A stretch of DNA of 19,421 nucleotides from Gryganskiella cystojenkinii (Eukaryota > Mortierellomycota > Mortierellomycetes > Mortierellales > Mortierellaceae), in NCBI GenBank assembly GCA_015852425.1, contig JAAAIG010000741.1, forward strand, positions 1 through 19,421. Reading direction: 5' to 3'. How positions within the stretch are numbered: position 1 is the first letter of the stretch; the number at the start of each line of letters is the position of its first letter. Positions 17,597-19,421 of this stretch are shown piece after piece. The notes below the pieces were generated by a model. It ran no database searches and was not told the origin of the DNA. It saw only the letters and a list, made by a program, of their open reading frames with translations. Made by a program: the position numbers and the translations under genes.

Positions 17597-18925
17597 TCAG
17601 GCGTTCGCTTTGAAATTCGATATGGACGGACTCCCCGACGACATAAAGTGGCGACCAAGAGCCTCTTGAGCTCCAGGGCTAATCCGTTCGCTTGACAGAT
17701 GCAGAAGCTGGAGTCCGTCATCGCAGCCGTAGTTCATCAACTTAATCTTTTTCAAGCTGCTCTCGCTTGAACATCCCCTCACGCCATGATCGTGCCGAAT
17801 CAGTCCGGGCCATCGATGAAGACTCGAAGAAGATTCTGACTGACAATCGCCTGAGCTTGGTAAGAGTGAGGGGCTGATCGAACGCATGAAGATGCATATC
17901 GACGTCAAGGCCGACCCAGGTCAAGTGACGGATGTCAAACACTTGCCGTTCGATACATCCGAGGCTCTACCCGTCGTTCCCGTTCTCCGCCAGCGACTCC
18001 ATCTGGAGGTCGAGGCAACAGAAAGTACGGTGTCTGGTACACTCCGTCAGAATGCCCTGATCACGCTCGACACAGCGACAAATCCAAAGTTTCGAGGGTT
18101 TCGAGAAAAGAGGACGGCTGCCTGTAGTCGTGTTCTTGATTGAGTCCTGCTGTATTGAGATTAAACAGAACTTCGTCGGTAAGCCAGCAAAGAGGTCGAT
18201 CGGCTCTTGCTCTTAGAGAGGAGGGCCGCCGAGCTTGGTATCTTGTAATATAGCAAGCTTGAAGGAATGTTTCAAGTTCTGGACAAGACCAACCCCCCTG
18301 ATGCTCGAGAAAATGAAGACTCTCGATTCCCAAAGGGGCAACAGACTCGCCGGCGACCTCGCGCATGTCGGGTCCGAAGTCGAATCTGAAAATGACTGAG
18401 ATTTGAAATTCTCCGAAGACAGTCAACCAGATCGGCAGAGCTTGCGCAAAACTCGTAGATGTTCAGTGCCACAAGCGTCCAACGACCGAGTCCGATCTTA
18501 TCAAGGACCTCGGCAACCAGATGATGATCCAACCCTCGAACAGTCAGCTCCTGCAGGCGCGTGCACGATGCAAAGAACGGCTCAAGGTTTGTGCGGAAGG
18601 ACTCGTCATAGGCGCCCGACTGGGCTCTACTCGAGAATAAAGACGTTTCTCAGAAGAGCGACCAGGTGCTCTTCGTGCTAGTCTGGGTACACGAGACGCA
18701 CGACTTTAATCCTCGAGGCGACGTTCACGAGTTGACTTCGGGGGGGATGGTCAGACCGGAATCGACCTCGGACATCCCGTGTCTCAAATAGGTACGGTAC
18801 GGCGCAGGCTCTGAACAGCTTCGTGTCGAGGGCGGCGGATCGCAGGTATTCACGGGACGAGAAGTTCATGATTATCTCGACCATCTCTGGAATAGAAAAG
18901 ATCTCGTGCACGGGCCGATACTCAT
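17597..18925 (-). pseudogene. F-box/LRR protein gene, multiply disrupted
   Basis: An ATG at 18925 is out of frame by one with the F-box text that starts at 18911 (HEIFSIPEMVEIIMNFS, then CAVPYLFE, matching the F-box pattern). In-frame TAG at 18678-18680 interrupts a frame that continues as HEEHLVALLRNVFILE. A frameshift near 18637 leads into leucine-rich text (FFASCTRLQELTVRGLDHHL, WTLVALNIYEFCAS). Another near 18380 leads into FDFGPDMREVAGES, HFLEHQGGWSCPELETFL and LETLETLDLSLCR. More shifts lead to DIRHLTWVGLDVDMHLHAF, LTKLRRLSVRIFFES and GCDDGLQLLHLSS, ending at TGA 17597-17599. The conserved family order with at least five breaks marks a pseudogene. The intact ancestor would have been about 440 residues. 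A TATAAGG element lies upstream at about 19035. Confidence 0.7.
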
Positions 18926-19421
18926 TCTAGACCGCGTTGTTGCTGACTGACGGAGGAAGAGTTGCTGTTACGGTGGCCATGACATGTCTCTGCCGTGATC
19001 AAAGTGGACAGAGGTGGGATCACTGGATGTATTATCCTTATAAGAGAAGTCTTATGTGATGGCTCTGCTCTGGTGCGGTGGTGGTGATGGCGACATGGTT
19101 GATTGTGTACTCTGAAGCAGGAGGATGAAGAATGGCCTTTCAAACCTGGCAAAAAGAAAGTTGGCCATCACTTAAGTGTCGGATCACATGATAAGAAACA
19201 ACCGCGGATCAAACAACTTTGTGAGAAAAGATCACTCCCCACCACGAGCACACAAAAAAGATCACGAACAAAGGTCACCCCAGTGCACGACTGTTCACCC
19301 TATGCTATGACCGGTAAGCCTCCGGTTGCTTAAAAAGGACCCAGGGAGATGACCACGGCGTCCACGCTGCCTCCAGTCCTCGGTATCGCTCCGATTCTAG
19401 GAGAAGCATGAACAACTCGAC
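18926..19421. other. Right flank, no recognisable gene
   Basis: Upstream region of the F-box/LRR pseudogene. It contains a minus-strand TATAAGG at about 19035-19041 and a plus-strand TTAAAAAGG near 19331. The open frames on either strand have no recognisable domain. Confidence 0.45.

Overview
The window looks like nuclear DNA of an early-diverging filamentous fungus, most likely Mucoromycota and possibly Mortierellomycotina. The genes are split by short GT-AG introns (about 80-340 nt), the intergenic DNA has poly-A, poly-T and GA-rich tracts, one gene is a Golgi kexin, and the right half holds F-box/LRR genes of the kind expanded in Mortierella-like fungi. The lineage is an inference from gene style; no marker gene is present.

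Left part (1-6014, minus strand): two kexin-type proprotein convertase genes lie head to tail. The complete one (6014-2327, six exons, 897 aa) has a signal peptide, pro-region, intact Asp/His/Asn/Ser catalytic residues, P domain, Pro-rich stalk, one membrane span and a cytosolic tail with a Kex2-like tyrosine signal and furin-like acidic clusters. The second (1671 leftwards) runs off the left edge. It keeps the same splice pattern plus one extra intron and has a much longer, strongly acidic segment between its autoprocessing site and the catalytic domain.

Middle (6878-10620): a divergent pair of membrane-anchored hydrolase-fold genes. The minus-strand gene is a microbial-type PARG / TIGR02452 protein (four exons, 426 aa) whose catalytic motif is altered (GGD...QEA instead of GGG...QEE). 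The plus-strand gene is an SGNH/GDSL hydrolase of the isoamyl-acetate esterase type (two exons, 442 aa) that keeps Ser, Asp and His but has ADS for GDS and GTDD for GxND. They share a 539-bp intergenic region.

Right part (10725-18925): a degenerating F-box/LRR neighbourhood. It holds two broken F-box/LRR genes (10725-11508 plus; 18925-17597 minus), a short F-box ORF with an Ala/Gly/Thr-repeat N-terminus (13757-14287 plus), and an LRR ORF without F-box and with a frameshifted C-terminus (15740-14341 minus). An imperfect foldback of about 230 bp (13419-13647), an unrecognised candidate multi-exon gene (16551-15758 minus) and long stretches without convincing genes complete it.

I see no tRNA, rRNA, CRISPR array or intact transposon. 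All splice sites were chosen by eye from GT/AG signals, frame and family alignment.
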